Positions 1 to 7,884 of a stretch of 64,000 bases of DNA are shown one piece after another (the first letter of the stretch is position 1; each line of letters starts with the position of its first letter). The notes under the pieces are model-generated. The model saw only the letters and a list, made by a program, of their open reading frames with translations, had not been told where the DNA came from and did not search any database. A program made the translations under genes and the position numbers. This DNA is from DATBGS01 sp036557885 (GTDB taxonomy: Bacteria > Chloroflexota > Ktedonobacteria > Ktedonobacterales > DATBGS01). The DNA lies in assembly GCA_036557885.1 (NCBI GenBank), contig DATBGS010000165.1, positions 281,974 to 345,973 on the forward strand, read 5' to 3'.

Positions 1-1102
1 CGTAGAGCAGCGTCACCAGCACGCGCGTGCCGCTCGCGCCAATCGGGTGCCCCAGCGCGATTGCGCCGCCGTTCACGTTCAGCTTCGCCCGATCAAAGCC
101 TAGCTCCTTGCCAACCGCCACCGACTGCGCCGCAAACGCTTCGTTGGCCTCCACCAGATCAAGCTGGCTGACCTTTAGCCCGCCCTTCTCCAGGGCGCGT
201 TTGGTGGCTGGCACCGGCCCCATGCCCATCACACGCGGCTCCACGCCCGCCGAGGCATAGCTGCGAATCGTCGCCATTGGCTTCAGGCCAAGCTGGTCAG
301 CCTTGCGGCGGCTCATCACCACCACCGCCGCGCCGCCATCGTTCAGGCCGGACGAGTTGCCCGCCGTGACCATGCCGCCCTGCGTCTTGAAGGCCGGGCG
401 CAGCTTCGCCAGCCCTTCCGCCGTCGTATCAGCGCGGGGCTGCTGGTCCACCTCAAAGAGCGTCGGCCCCTTCTTGCCAGGCACCTCCACCGGCACAATC
501 TCATCGCGGAAGGCGCCCGTCTCAATCGCCCGCACCGCCCGCTGCTGGCTCTCCAGCGCGAAGGCGTCCAGTTCCTCGCGGGTCAGATGCGCGTCGGTGC
601 AGATGTTCTCCGCCGTCATCCCCATGTGGCAGCTCTCGAACGCATCCCACAGCCCATCGCGGATCATCTCATCCACCAGCGGCGCATCGCCCATGCGATA
701 GCCAAAACGCGCCTTCTCCATCAGATACGGCGCCCGGCTCATGCTCTCCATGCCGCCCGCGACGACTATCTCCGCATCGCCCAGCTTGATCGCCTGCGCC
801 GCCAGCATCACCGCCTTGAGGCCGCTGCCGCAGACCTTGTTGATCGTCATGCTTGGAATGGTGACGGGCAGCCCGGCGTGGATGGCCGCCTGCCGCGCCG
901 GATTCTGTCCCAGCCCGGCTTGCAGCACATTGCCCAGAATGACCTCATCCACCTGCTCCGGCTTGAGGTCGGCCCGCTTCAACGCTTCCTTAATACAAAT
1001 CGCGCCCAGTTCGACGGCTGGCACATCCGCCAGCCCGCCGCCATAGGTGCCAATCGCTGTACGCACTCCGCTCACAATGACCGCTTCTTGTACATCGGCC
1101 AT
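1..1102 (-). CDS. phaA: acetyl-CoA acetyltransferase (thiolase), C-terminus cut by window edge
   Basis: Condenses two acetyl-CoA to acetoacetyl-CoA, or performs the reverse thiolysis. About 367 residues are visible from the ATG at 1102; the family is usually about 390 residues. The nucleophile motif VCGSGLKAV places Cys at about residue 91, and GHPIGASGTR near the window edge carries a catalytic His. The next gene on the same strand is a FabG/PhaB-type reductase starting at 2172, so an upstream reductase plus thiolase is a monomer-supply pair for PHA; the polymerase genes lie at 15-18 kb. A beta-oxidation thiolase cannot be excluded. The phaA symbol is an inference from this context. Confidence 0.9.
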   Translation of the reverse strand, partial: MADVQEAVIVSGVRTAIGTYGGGLADVPAVELGAICIKEALKRADLKPEQVDEVILGNVLQAGLGQNPARQAAIHAGLPVTIPSMTINKVCGSGLKAVMLAAQAIKLGDAEIVVAGGMESMSRAPYLMEKARFGYRMGDAPLVDEMIRDGLWDAFESCHMGMTAENICTDAHLTREELDAFALESQQRAVRAIETGAFRDEIVPVEVPGKKGPTLFEVDQQPRADTTAEGLAKLRPAFKTQGGMVTAGNSSGLNDGGAAVVVMSRRKADQLGLKPMATIRSYASAGVEPRVMGMGPVPATKRALEKGGLKVSQLDLVEANEAFAAQSVAVGKELGFDRAKLNVNGGAIALGHPIGASGTRVLVTLLY

Positions 1103-1422
1103 GAGTTGTGCTCCTTTATAGTTCCCAGTGAATCTGATTGATTGCTCTTATTGCCTGTAGCACCGGCGTCCCGCCGGTTGTTGGCAAGCGCCAACGTTCG
1201 CGGCTGGCGACGGGTGCCCGGCCCCGCGTGTAGCCCCGGCCACCGCCTGCCCTTCTGTCTTAGGGTGCCGGGCCGTCCCCAGGCGCCAACGTTTCCTCTC
1301 GCCACGAGGCACCGGCACCCCTCAATGCAGGGGCACAGGGGGCGCCGGGGCTACACGCGGCTGCTCTGCCCGTAGCCCCGGCCACCGCCTGCCCTTCTGT
1401 CTTAGGGTGCCGGGGAAAGCGG
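1103..1422. repeat. intergenic palindromic-repeat cluster
   Basis: The 320-bp gap between the reductase and thiolase genes holds no convincing gene. It consists largely of the window-wide GC-rich repeat: GTAGCCCCGGCCACCG, GTAGCACCGGCGTCCC, TGCCCTTCTGTCTTAGGGTG and CCCCTCAATGCAGGGGCAC units. The segment GTAGCCCCGGCCACCGCCTG plus TGCCCTTCTGTCTTAG occurs twice, at about 1222-1270 and 1372-1412. Confidence 0.8.
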
Positions 1423-2172
1423 CTAAATATACACCCCGCCATTGATACTAATCGCCTGGGCCGTCATGTAATCGCCCTCGCTGACGATATAGCGCACGCA
1501 GGCGGCAATCTCCTCGGACGTGCCAAAGCGCCCCATCGGGATTTTGTCCAGAATGCGCTGGCGAATGTTCTCCGGCACCTCCCAGAGCATATCCGTCTCC
1601 GTGAAGCCAGGGCAGACGGCGTTCACCGTGATGCCATGCCGCGACACCTCCAGCGCCACCGACTTCGTGAAGCCGATGATGCCTGCCTTCGTCGCCGCGT
1701 AGTTGGCCTGGCCGATGTTGCCCGCCAGCGCCACAAACGAACTGATATTCACAATCTTGCCGTGTCTGCGCTCCAGCATATACGGCAGGACATGCTTGGT
1801 GCAGTTAAAGACGCTGCCCAGGTTGGTGTGGATGACCTCATCCCACTGGCCCCTGGTCATGTTCTTGAGCGTTTTGTCGCGGGTGATGCCCGCGTTGTTG
1901 ATCAGGATGTCTACCTGCCCAAACTTCTGAACGGTCGCCTTGACCATCTCGCCCGCCTGGTCGTAATCGGAGACATCCGCCTTCACCACCAGCGCCTTCA
2001 CCCCGTATTCTGCCTCGATCTCTCTGCCCAGCGCCTCGGCAGCATCCGCGCTGGTGACATAGTTGACGACAATATGAGCGCCTGTTGCGGCCAACTCCTT
2101 GGCGATGAATTGACCAATCCCGCGTCCCGCGCCGGTCACAATTGCCACCTGACCGTCCAGTCGTTTTGCCAT
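1423..2172 (-). CDS. phaB: 3-oxoacyl-ACP / acetoacetyl-CoA reductase (SDR family)
   Basis: NADPH-dependent short-chain dehydrogenase of 249 residues, full length for FabG/PhaB. Visible motifs are the Rossmann TGAGRGIG (residues 13-20), NNAG (92-95), and the catalytic Ser145, Tyr158 and Lys162 in the YAATK segment. It would reduce acetoacetyl-CoA to (R)-3-hydroxybutyryl-CoA if it is PhaB, or 3-oxoacyl-ACP if it is FabG; sequence alone does not decide. The location directly upstream of a thiolase on the same strand favours PhaB. The 320-bp repeat cluster between the two genes may or may not interrupt co-transcription. Start ATG at 2172 follows an AAGGAGCACA-like ribosome site. Confidence 0.88.
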   Translation of the reverse strand: MAKRLDGQVAIVTGAGRGIGQFIAKELAATGAHIVVNYVTSADAAEALGREIEAEYGVKALVVKADVSDYDQAGEMVKATVQKFGQVDILINNAGITRDKTLKNMTRGQWDEVIHTNLGSVFNCTKHVLPYMLERRHGKIVNISSFVALAGNIGQANYAATKAGIIGFTKSVALEVSRHGITVNAVCPGFTETDMLWEVPENIRQRILDKIPMGRFGTSEEIAACVRYIVSEGDYMTAQAISINGGVYI

Positions 2173-2350
2173 GCTTGTGCTCCTTCTGCTGGCCCCTGAT
2201 GGGAACAGGGCACATGCTCTCTCACACTGAAACGCTCTCGTTTGGAACAGCGCCGATGCTGCCCCTTATTCGCAGGGATTGTAGCATATCGCACCACTGG
2301 AAAGCTCAGCACGGCAGCCACAGCGGTTGCTACACGAACACGAGTTTCTG

Positions 2351-3768
2351 AAAATTCCCCTGAAAACAGGCCGGGCAAGCACCTCTGCCGAGTACAAAGA
2401 AAGCGCCCCGATGGGTGTGCCCCATCCGGTGCAAGGATGACGTTTCGTTGCGCCTCTGTTGCCGCTTCAGGCAGTGAGAGGGGGAGGAGCCAGCGTTACC
2501 TGATAGCCCAGTTTTTCCAAGCGACGGACCAACTGTTTCTGGATGGCTTGTCGATCCCATTCATCAAAGTAATTGCCGCCTAACTCCTGGTAGTCGCGAT
2601 CCTCGGCCAGGAGATGATAAATGATGATCAGTAAAGTATGGCCCACCGCAATCGTCGCCTTTTTCCCACCTCGTCGGGTAGCCAGTCGCTGATACTGGGC
2701 GGTGAGGTAGCAATCTTTGCTGTGGGTCGCTGCGTGGGCTGCCTCCACCAACGCCGTGCGCAACCACGGACTGCCTTTGCGCGTCCTGCCGCTTAAGCGT
2801 TTGCCCCCGCTTTCCTTGTTGCCTGGACACATCCCCGCCCACGACGCCAGGTGCTGAGCACTCTTAAAGCGGCTCATCTCTGTCCCAATCTCCGCCAGGA
2901 TCACTTCCGCCAAGCGCCGTTTGATGCCGGGGATGGTTTCGAGATGCCTCAACTGCCCATCAAAGGGACGCAAGCGCTCCCGGATCTCGGCACTCAAGTG
3001 GTCAATCTGCGCCTCCAAGGCCGCAATGTGCGCAAGGTGTTCTTTGAGGAGCAAACGATGATGCTCCTGGAACCGTCCTTGCAACGCTTGCTCCAACAGG
3101 GCACGTTTGGATCGCATCCGCCCACGCGCGTACTCCGCGAGGATGGTCGGATCCGTTTCTCCCTGGAGGAAGGCAGCTAACATCTGACGGGCCGACTTTC
3201 CCATGAGATCCGAGGCCACCGAGGCCAGTTTGATGTTGGCGTCTTCGAGGAGCTTTTGCACCCGGTTGATGACCCGCGTGCGTTCTTCGGTCGCACTGAT
3301 GCGGGAGCGGGTGAGATCGCGCACTTCTCGTTGCCAGGCCGGCGGGATGAAGCTGGGGCGCAGCAAGCCATGCTGCAACAGATCGGCAATCCACTCCGCA
3401 TCTTTCACATCGGTCTTGCGTCCTGGCACAGCTTTGATATGCTGCGCATTGACCACCAGCACCTCCAAGGCACCCTCCAGCACGTTGAAGATGGGCTTCC
3501 AAAAGACCCCAGTGGATTCCATGGCGACATGCGTCACTCCCAGGCTCACCAGCCAGTCGCGCAGCCGGAGCAGATCTGGGGTCATGGTGCTGAAGACGCG
3601 GACTTCTTTCTGGCGCTGCCCGTGTTCACCAGGGGTGATGGCGCAAGCTACCACGCTTTTCTTGTGCAGGTCGAGTCCAGCACACCGTTCGTAAACCAGT
3701 TGCATGTGGCACCTCCCAGAAGCAATGAACGGGCAAGGAGATGCCAGGCGTGGGGCAAAAATTCCCCT
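2351..3768 (-). mobile_element. IS110-family insertion element, approximate limits
   Basis: Limits are proposed from an 11-bp direct repeat, AAAATTCCCCT, at 2351-2361 and 3758-3768, bracketing the transposase gene. IS110 elements carry a non-coding end that encodes the guide (bridge) RNA; here there are about 105 bp on the 3' side and about 50 bp on the 5' side of the transposase within these limits. The true ends may lie further out, for example beyond 3768. The boundaries are inference. Confidence 0.45.
2467..3705 (-). CDS. IS110-family transposase
   Basis: Bridge-RNA-guided recombinase of 412 residues, intact. The N-terminal RuvC-like DEDD domain shows GLDLHKKS (Asp12), AMESTG (Glu63) and GRKTDVKDAEW (Asp99 and Asp102). 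A long helical middle is followed by the C-terminal Tnp20 domain with LETIPGIKRR, LASWAGMCPGNKESGGK and GSPWLR, where the catalytic Ser of this family lies (about residues 299-312; exact residue not assigned). The element sits between phaB and an accessory replication block. IS110 elements have no long terminal repeats, so ends are not obvious; a candidate short direct repeat flanks it. Confidence 0.93.
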   Translation of the reverse strand: MQLVYERCAGLDLHKKSVVACAITPGEHGQRQKEVRVFSTMTPDLLRLRDWLVSLGVTHVAMESTGVFWKPIFNVLEGALEVLVVNAQHIKAVPGRKTDVKDAEWIADLLQHGLLRPSFIPPAWQREVRDLTRSRISATEERTRVINRVQKLLEDANIKLASVASDLMGKSARQMLAAFLQGETDPTILAEYARGRMRSKRALLEQALQGRFQEHHRLLLKEHLAHIAALEAQIDHLSAEIRERLRPFDGQLRHLETIPGIKRRLAEVILAEIGTEMSRFKSAQHLASWAGMCPGNKESGGKRLSGRTRKGSPWLRTALVEAAHAATHSKDCYLTAQYQRLATRRGGKKATIAVGHTLLIIIYHLLAEDRDYQELGGNYFDEWDRQAIQKQLVRRLEKLGYQVTLAPPPLTA

Positions 3769-3950
3769 ACGTGCTTCGCTTCTCAGCGAGCAACAGACGG
3801 TGGTGCTTGGCTGGCATCTAGATCACATTGGTGGACAGGCTCTTGGCACTAAGTTTATCTCGATCCTTGCCATTGTCCCGTTCTGAACCTAGTGTACCGC
3901 TTTTCATGCGCGGTGGTGCCCCAGCGGGGCATGTCATATTGGTGGCGAAT

Positions 3951-3990
3951 TTGACGGGAGTTGACGGGGTTTGGCGGGAGTTGACGGGCT
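3951..3990. repeat. four 10-bp tandem repeats (iteron-like)
   Basis: The units are TTGACGGGAG, TTGACGGGGT, TTGGCGGGAG and TTGACGGGCT, head to tail with a period of exactly one helical turn. They abut the promoter of the HTH protein and precede a replication-type ATPase gene. This fits an operator or replication iterons; the sequence does not decide which. Confidence 0.75.
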
Positions 3991-4018
3991 TGGCAAAGTC
4001 GAACTTATGTTCTACACT
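3990..4018 (+). promoter_or_regulatory. putative sigma70-type promoter
   Basis: TTGGCA (3990-3995), 17-bp spacer, TACACT (4013-4018), reading toward the HTH gene that starts at 4116. The -35 box overlaps the end of the fourth 10-bp tandem repeat, so a protein bound to the repeats would affect it. Confidence 0.5.
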
Positions 4019-4115
4019 TGAAAAGGGGCAAGCGCACAAACGATCTGGCGCGTGAGCCACCAGTGCAAGAGAAGCTGCGCCCAGACGCGGCGCGAATGGA
4101 AAGGATGAGGAGAAG

Positions 4116-4412
4116 ATGAGGCAACCAGGACGTGTGCAGATGCAGGTGGGAGAGTTCTATACGGTGCAGGGCGCGGCGCGGGCGCTGGGCCTGTCGTACT
4201 GGACGGTGTATCGCTATGTGCGGCGGTCAAACGTGCCCAGGACATACCTGGGCAGCCACATGCTGCTGCGGCTGGAGGATTTGAGCGAACTGGAGACACG
4301 GGCAGAGGCGCCCGCGCCCTGGGGCAAGGAGTGCCCGGAGTGCGGCAGCCTGGCGCTGGTGCACGAAGAAGGCTGCCAGAAGTGCCACGCCTGCGGCTAT
4401 TCCGTGTGTTAG
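4116..4412 (+). CDS. small HTH (excisionase/MerR-like) protein with C-terminal zinc ribbon
   Basis: A 98-residue protein. Residues about 13-55 (FYTVQGAARALGLSYWTVYRY, then LGSHMLLRLEDL) match the winged-helix excisionase/MerR N-terminal fold used for DNA binding. Residues about 73-98 carry CPECG, CQKCHACGYSVC, a four-Cys zinc ribbon that closely resembles the C-terminal tail of B12-dependent ribonucleotide reductases. The start follows a GAGGAGAAG ribosome site. It lies between four 10-bp repeats and a replication-type ATPase gene, so it may be the regulator or initiator acting on the repeats. That role is inference; the combination of domains is seen directly. Confidence 0.75.
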   Translation: MRQPGRVQMQVGEFYTVQGAARALGLSYWTVYRYVRRSNVPRTYLGSHMLLRLEDLSELETRAEAPAPWGKECPECGSLALVHEEGCQKCHACGYSVC

Positions 4413-4434
4413 CCCCGGCGACTAATGAAGAGAA

Positions 4435-4601
4435 CTGGCGACTAAAGATCGCGTCTAAGGGCTTTCAGCCACCAAGTCCGCCTTCGCGGACTCCCATCCC
4501 CCCTCCTGCCAATACTCGTGGCAAGAAGGGGCTGGGGGAACCTGCGCAGGCAGGTTTGGCGGCGTCCGCAGACGCCCTTAGGCGCGATCTTTAGTCGCCA
4601 G
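4435..4601. mobile_element. MITE-like element with 28-bp terminal inverted repeats
   Basis: The left end 4435-4462 begins CTGGCGACTAAAGATCGCG; the right end 4574-4601 is its reverse complement with one mismatch in 28. The 167-bp element has no coding capacity and contains internal small palindromes (AGTCCGCCTTCGCGGACT; CCTGCGCAGGCAGG). It lies between the HTH gene and the ATPase gene. Related copies occur at about 28113-28314 and 40292-40432. Confidence 0.8.
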
Positions 4602-4648
4602 CCTCCCCCCGGCGACTCTGCCGGAGTAAGAATGTGAGGAATGTGACG

Positions 4649-6859
4649 ATGAGTGTGATTGAAGAACCCATGCTCCCCAACGCGGTTAAGGCCGAAGAAG
4701 CGCTGCTCGGCTCGATCTTGCTCGATCCCGCAGCGCTGAGTGACGCCCGCTCGCTCTCGCCGGACGACTTCTATCGCCTGGACCACCAGACGATCTTCGC
4801 CCGCATCCGCGAACTGGAGGCCGAAGGCACCCCGGTAGACTATCTCACCCTGGCTGCGCGCCTGGATCGGCGTGGCGAACTCAACAGCATCGGCGGGCAA
4901 TTTCGCCTGCTGGAACTGGTCAACACCGTACCCACCTCCACCCACGCCCCCTACTACGCCGATCTCGTCAAGAAGGCGGCGGACGGGCGCAAGGTCGTGC
5001 AGGTCGCCACCGTGCTCGCCCAGGTCGGCTACTATAGCAGCGACCCCGCTCAGGCCGCTGCCCAACTCGTCTCCGAGCAGCTTGCCACGCCGCACGCGGA
5101 AGACGAGCCAGCCGAGCGGCTGACGCCGGAGCAGGCTCGCGACAAGCTCAAGCAACTGGCGCCCACCTGGGCCAGCCTGCGCGATCTGATGGCGCGGGAG
5201 TATCCGCCCACGCTCTGGGTGGTGCCCGGCCTGCTGCCGGAGGGCCTGACCCTGCTGGCGGCCAAGCCCAAGCTCGGCAAGTCGTGGATGGCGCTCGGCC
5301 TGGCGCTGGCGGTGGCCGCTGGCGGCGTGGCGCTCGGCCAGACCCGCGTGGAACCAGGCGCGGTGCTCTACCTGGCCCTGGAAGACAGCCCCAAACGCCT
5401 CACGTATCGCACCAGGCAACTGCTTGGCGACGCGCCTGCCCCGGAGCGGCTGACCCTGGCGACGGAAAGCCCCCGGCTGGATGACGGCGGCCTGGCGCAG
5501 ATTGACCTCTGGCTGCAAGCCACGCCTGGCGCTCGCCTCGTCATTCTGGATACGCTCGCCAAGCTGCGCGGGCGCAGCCGGTCCAGCACGCTCTACGGCG
5601 ACGACTACGCCTCGCTGGAGGCCGTGCAGAAGCTCGCGCACCACTACGGCGTGGGCATCCTGGTCATCCACCACACCGGCAAGGAGAGCCGCGACGACGC
5701 CCTCGATGAGGTCAACGCCACGCAGGGCTTGAATGGCGTGGCCGACAACATCCTCGTCCTGCGGCGCGAGCGCGGCAAGGCCGACGCGACCTTGATCGGG
5801 GATGGCCGCGAACTCAACGGCATCGAACTCTCGCTCGCCTTCGACACCACCACTGGCGCCTGGTCCATCGTGGAACCCAGGCCAGCGCCGCTGGCGCCTA
5901 CGCCAGCGGGCGAGGAGATCGTGCGCTATCTGCTGGCGATAGGCAGGCCAGCGGGTACGGGTGAGATTGCTGAGGCAACAGGCAGGACTGAACAAGCAGC
6001 AAGCAACCTTGTAGTAGAAATGGAGACGGCGGGGACGATCATTAGGGTGCGGCGTGGGGTATATAAGGCTCGTGTGGTGGGTAGAGGTGTAAAGGGTGTA
6101 AAGGGTGTAAATGACAAGCGCGGCGCTGCTGCGGAGAGGGGTGGTGTAATCAATGTAATTGGTGTAACCGGTGTAAATGACGAGGAAGACGGTGCAGCAG
6201 CGCGTGCTCTCCTCTTCTCCTCACTCTCAGAAGAAGAAGAGAGAAAGAGAGAGAACAACGCGATTACACCTTCTACACCTTCTACACCGAAGAGTAAGGG
6301 TATCGCAATATCTACCGATTACACCGGGGTAGAGAAAACCGCACCGCCTGAAGAAGCCCCGCCCGTAGCCCCGGCCACCGTGCCGGGCCGTCCCCAGGAG
6401 CCAACGGTGCCCTCTGCCACGCCTGCACCGGCACCCCTCAATGCAGGGGCACAGGGGTCGCCGGTGCTACCAGCACAGCAAGCACCCGTAGCCCCGGCCA
6501 CCCCTCAAAGCAGGGGCACCGCCGTGCCGGGCCGTCCCCAGGAGCCGCTGGCGCCTGGCCTGCTGCCCAACCCCGGCCAGCAGCCCACGCCCCACCTCCA
6601 GACGACGACCCTCGCGGTGCTGGAGACGCTGCTGCTCCAGCCAGAGCGCTTCTTCACCGAAGAAGCCGTCGTCCGCTGTGCCGCCCGCCTCATCTGGCGC
6701 GGCGACCCGGCCAACCGCGATGAGGCGCAGCCCTTTCTGGAGCACTGGCTCGCTCGCTTCGGGCTGGTCCCCATCGAGAAATGGGATGACTGGCTCGACA
6801 TGGAGCACCAGGCGCTCTACTACGAGCTGGCCATCATCCGCGAGGCTGGGCGCCGCTAA
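4649..6859 (+). CDS. DnaB-N / RepA-like replication ATPase with repeat-rich C-terminal region
   Basis: About 736 residues. N-terminal DnaB-type domain (NAVKAEEALLGSILLD... about residues 8-110), then a RecA-fold AAA ATPase of the RepA type with Walker A AAKPKLGKSW (about 210) and Walker B LVILDTLAKLRG plus IHHTGK. A winged-helix segment follows (GRPAGTGEIAEATGRTE). Residues about 480-650 are low complexity: 9-bp repeat peptides (GVKGVKGVN; GVINVIGVTGVN), a Glu/Lys-rich run, and peptides encoded by the dispersed palindromic repeats (APATVPGRPQEP). A conserved-looking C-terminal domain follows. A GTG at 4634 is possible, but ATG 4649 has the better GAGGA site. Likely a helicase/primase loader of a mobile replicon. 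Confidence 0.8.
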   Translation: MSVIEEPMLPNAVKAEEALLGSILLDPAALSDARSLSPDDFYRLDHQTIFARIRELEAEGTPVDYLTLAARLDRRGELNSIGGQFRLLELVNTVPTSTHAPYYADLVKKAADGRKVVQVATVLAQVGYYSSDPAQAAAQLVSEQLATPHAEDEPAERLTPEQARDKLKQLAPTWASLRDLMAREYPPTLWVVPGLLPEGLTLLAAKPKLGKSWMALGLALAVAAGGVALGQTRVEPGAVLYLALEDSPKRLTYRTRQLLGDAPAPERLTLATESPRLDDGGLAQIDLWLQATPGARLVILDTLAKLRGRSRSSTLYGDDYASLEAVQKLAHHYGVGILVIHHTGKESRDDALDEVNATQGLNGVADNILVLRRERGKADATLIGDGRELNGIELSLAFDTTTGAWSIVEPRPAPLAPTPAGEEIVRYLLAIGRPAGTGEIAEATGRTEQAASNLVVEMETAGTIIRVRRGVYKARVVGRGVKGVKGVNDKRGAAAERGGVINVIGVTGVNDEEDGAAARALLFSSLSEEEERKRENNAITPSTPSTPKSKGIAISTDYTGVEKTAPPEEAPPVAPATVPGRPQEPTVPSATPAPAPLNAGAQGSPVLPAQQAPVAPATPQSRGTAVPGRPQEPLAPGLLPNPGQQPTPHLQTTTLAVLETLLLQPERFFTEEAVVRCAARLIWRGDPANRDEAQPFLEHWLARFGLVPIEKWDDWLDMEHQALYYELAIIREAGRR
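6086..6288 (+). repeat. arrays of 9-bp repeats in inverted arrangement, inside the ATPase gene
   Basis: GGTGTAAAG-type 9-mers occur three times at 6086-6112 and four times at 6143-6178. Inverted 9-mers (GATTACACC, TTCTACACC, TTCTACACC) lie at 6262-6288. Between them is a pyrimidine/purine stretch (CTCCTCTTCTCCTC, then GAAGAAGAAGAGAG). The same architecture occurs at 45808-45936. Confidence 0.7.
6361..6556 (+). repeat. palindromic repeats inside the ATPase coding region
   Basis: Units such as GTAGCCCCGGCCACCGTGCC, CCCCTCAATGCAGGGGCAC, GTCGCCGGTGCTACC and CCCCTCAAAGCAGGGGCAC are read in frame as peptides including APATVPG and TPQSRGTAVPG. They are the same units that fill intergenic gaps elsewhere in the window. 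Confidence 0.8.
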
Positions 6860-7647
6860 CGCGCCCGCTTTGGCGTGGATGCCTGTGCCCAGGCGGGCTT
6901 GTAGGTCTTGATGCGCTCCGGCAGGAGCGCTTTGGGCGGGCGTGTCCCAAACAGCCGTCGCCAGCACGCCCGCCAGCCCTCCTCCTCCGCTTGCAGCAGC
7001 TCCTCTTCCTCCCAGACACGCAGCGTGCTGTCCAGCGTGACCCACACCCGCCGCATCTGCTGCTCCAGCGCCGCCTGCCACTCGTCAGCGTTCGCCTCTC
7101 CCGTGAGGAGAGCGCGGCGCGTGCGAGCGGCTAAGCGCACCAGCAAGTCCAGGTCGTCATCCAGCAGACGGGAGAACGTCCCCTCAGCAATGGCAGCGCA
7201 GACCGAGCTAATCGAGCGGCCCTGCAAGCTCTCCAGGGCAGGCGGCTGGCGCAGCGCGGGTGCCCCGCCATTGGCGCGATGCTTCTGCGCGCGGCGTCTG
7301 TCTCCATACGCCAGGCAGGTGAGCAGCACATGCACCATATTCCGAAAGCTCAAGGCACGCCCGGAGAAGTCCTCATACGGCACAGGCGGACGCTCGTAGG
7401 CCGTGCCCCTGCTTTGAGGGGTAGCCGCGTTCCCCGGCACAGTGGCCGGGGCTACGAGCGTCTGTAGCCCCGCCGACCCTGGCGGGCCGTTCCCCGGCAC
7501 AGTGGCCGGGGCTACGAGCGGGCGCTCGTTGGTAGCCCCGGCCACCGTGCCGGGGACTCGTGGGAGGAAGGCGGAAAGATCGTCGGAAGGCAGGAACGAA
7601 CGGAAGTAGGCAACGGCAGCGATGGTGTCGAACCAGGCGGTAGACAT
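6856..7647 (-). CDS. unknown protein carrying repeat-derived insert
   Basis: About 263 residues from ATG 7647, which has a GAAAGGAG site 10 nt upstream; an ATG at 7674 is also open. No family recognised. The N-terminal 30 residues (MSTAWFDTIAAVAYFRSFL) are followed by about 55 residues encoded by dispersed palindromic repeats (VPGTVAGATNE, LVAPATVPGN twice, TPQSRGTAYE). A helical domain follows (LSFRNMVHVLLTCLAYGDRRRAQKH, then acidic segments DDDLDLLVRLAARTRRALL) and a basic tail. It converges on the replication ATPase gene with overlapping stop codons (6856-6859), suggesting that the two belong to one accessory module. No function is proposed. Confidence 0.6.
   Translation of the reverse strand: MSTAWFDTIAAVAYFRSFLPSDDLSAFLPRVPGTVAGATNERPLVAPATVPGNGPPGSAGLQTLVAPATVPGNAATPQSRGTAYERPPVPYEDFSGRALSFRNMVHVLLTCLAYGDRRRAQKHRANGGAPALRQPPALESLQGRSISSVCAAIAEGTFSRLLDDDLDLLVRLAARTRRALLTGEANADEWQAALEQQMRRVWVTLDSTLRVWEEEELLQAEEEGWRACWRRLFGTRPPKALLPERIKTYKPAWAQASTPKRAR
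7391..7560. repeat. palindromic repeats inside the unknown gene
   Basis: Two near-identical copies of TTCCCCGGCACAGTGGCCGG plus GGCTACGAGCG (about 7430-7460 and 7490-7520), with GTAGCCCCGCCGACCCTGGC and GTAGCCCCGGCCACCGTGCC units. All are in frame with the leftward gene. Confidence 0.8.
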
Positions 7648-7884
7648 GGGGTGCAGGCTCCTTTCGCGTCGCATTGGACGCTTACTCGAATGAAACCTGC
7701 CAGGAACGAAGTGGTAATCACGTGATACCCTCTATACTGTTGGTGCTTCATCCCCGGCAGGTTCCGGGATGGGGTAATCGTGATGCGACATGCCTCATTA
7801 GGCCCGTCGCATCAGTTGTATTTTGGCGTATCACCTCCTCGTGTGATAGTTGGCTTGCTGCAAGTATACCGAAGGATTTCCCGC

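Larger units (their letters stand above)
3706..4115. other. gap holding IS110 flank, tandem repeats and a promoter
   Basis: This 410-bp stretch has no supported gene. From left to right it holds the 5' flank of the IS110 transposase, sequence of unknown role to 3950, four 10-bp tandem repeats (3951-3990) and a promoter (3990-4018) for the rightward HTH/zinc-ribbon gene. Confidence 0.6.

Noticed and set aside
4442..5995. 517-residue open frame antisense to the replication ATPase
   Set aside because: It mirrors the coding strand of a clear DnaB-N/RepA gene, has a His/Gln/Arg-rich composition without domains, and arises from high GC.
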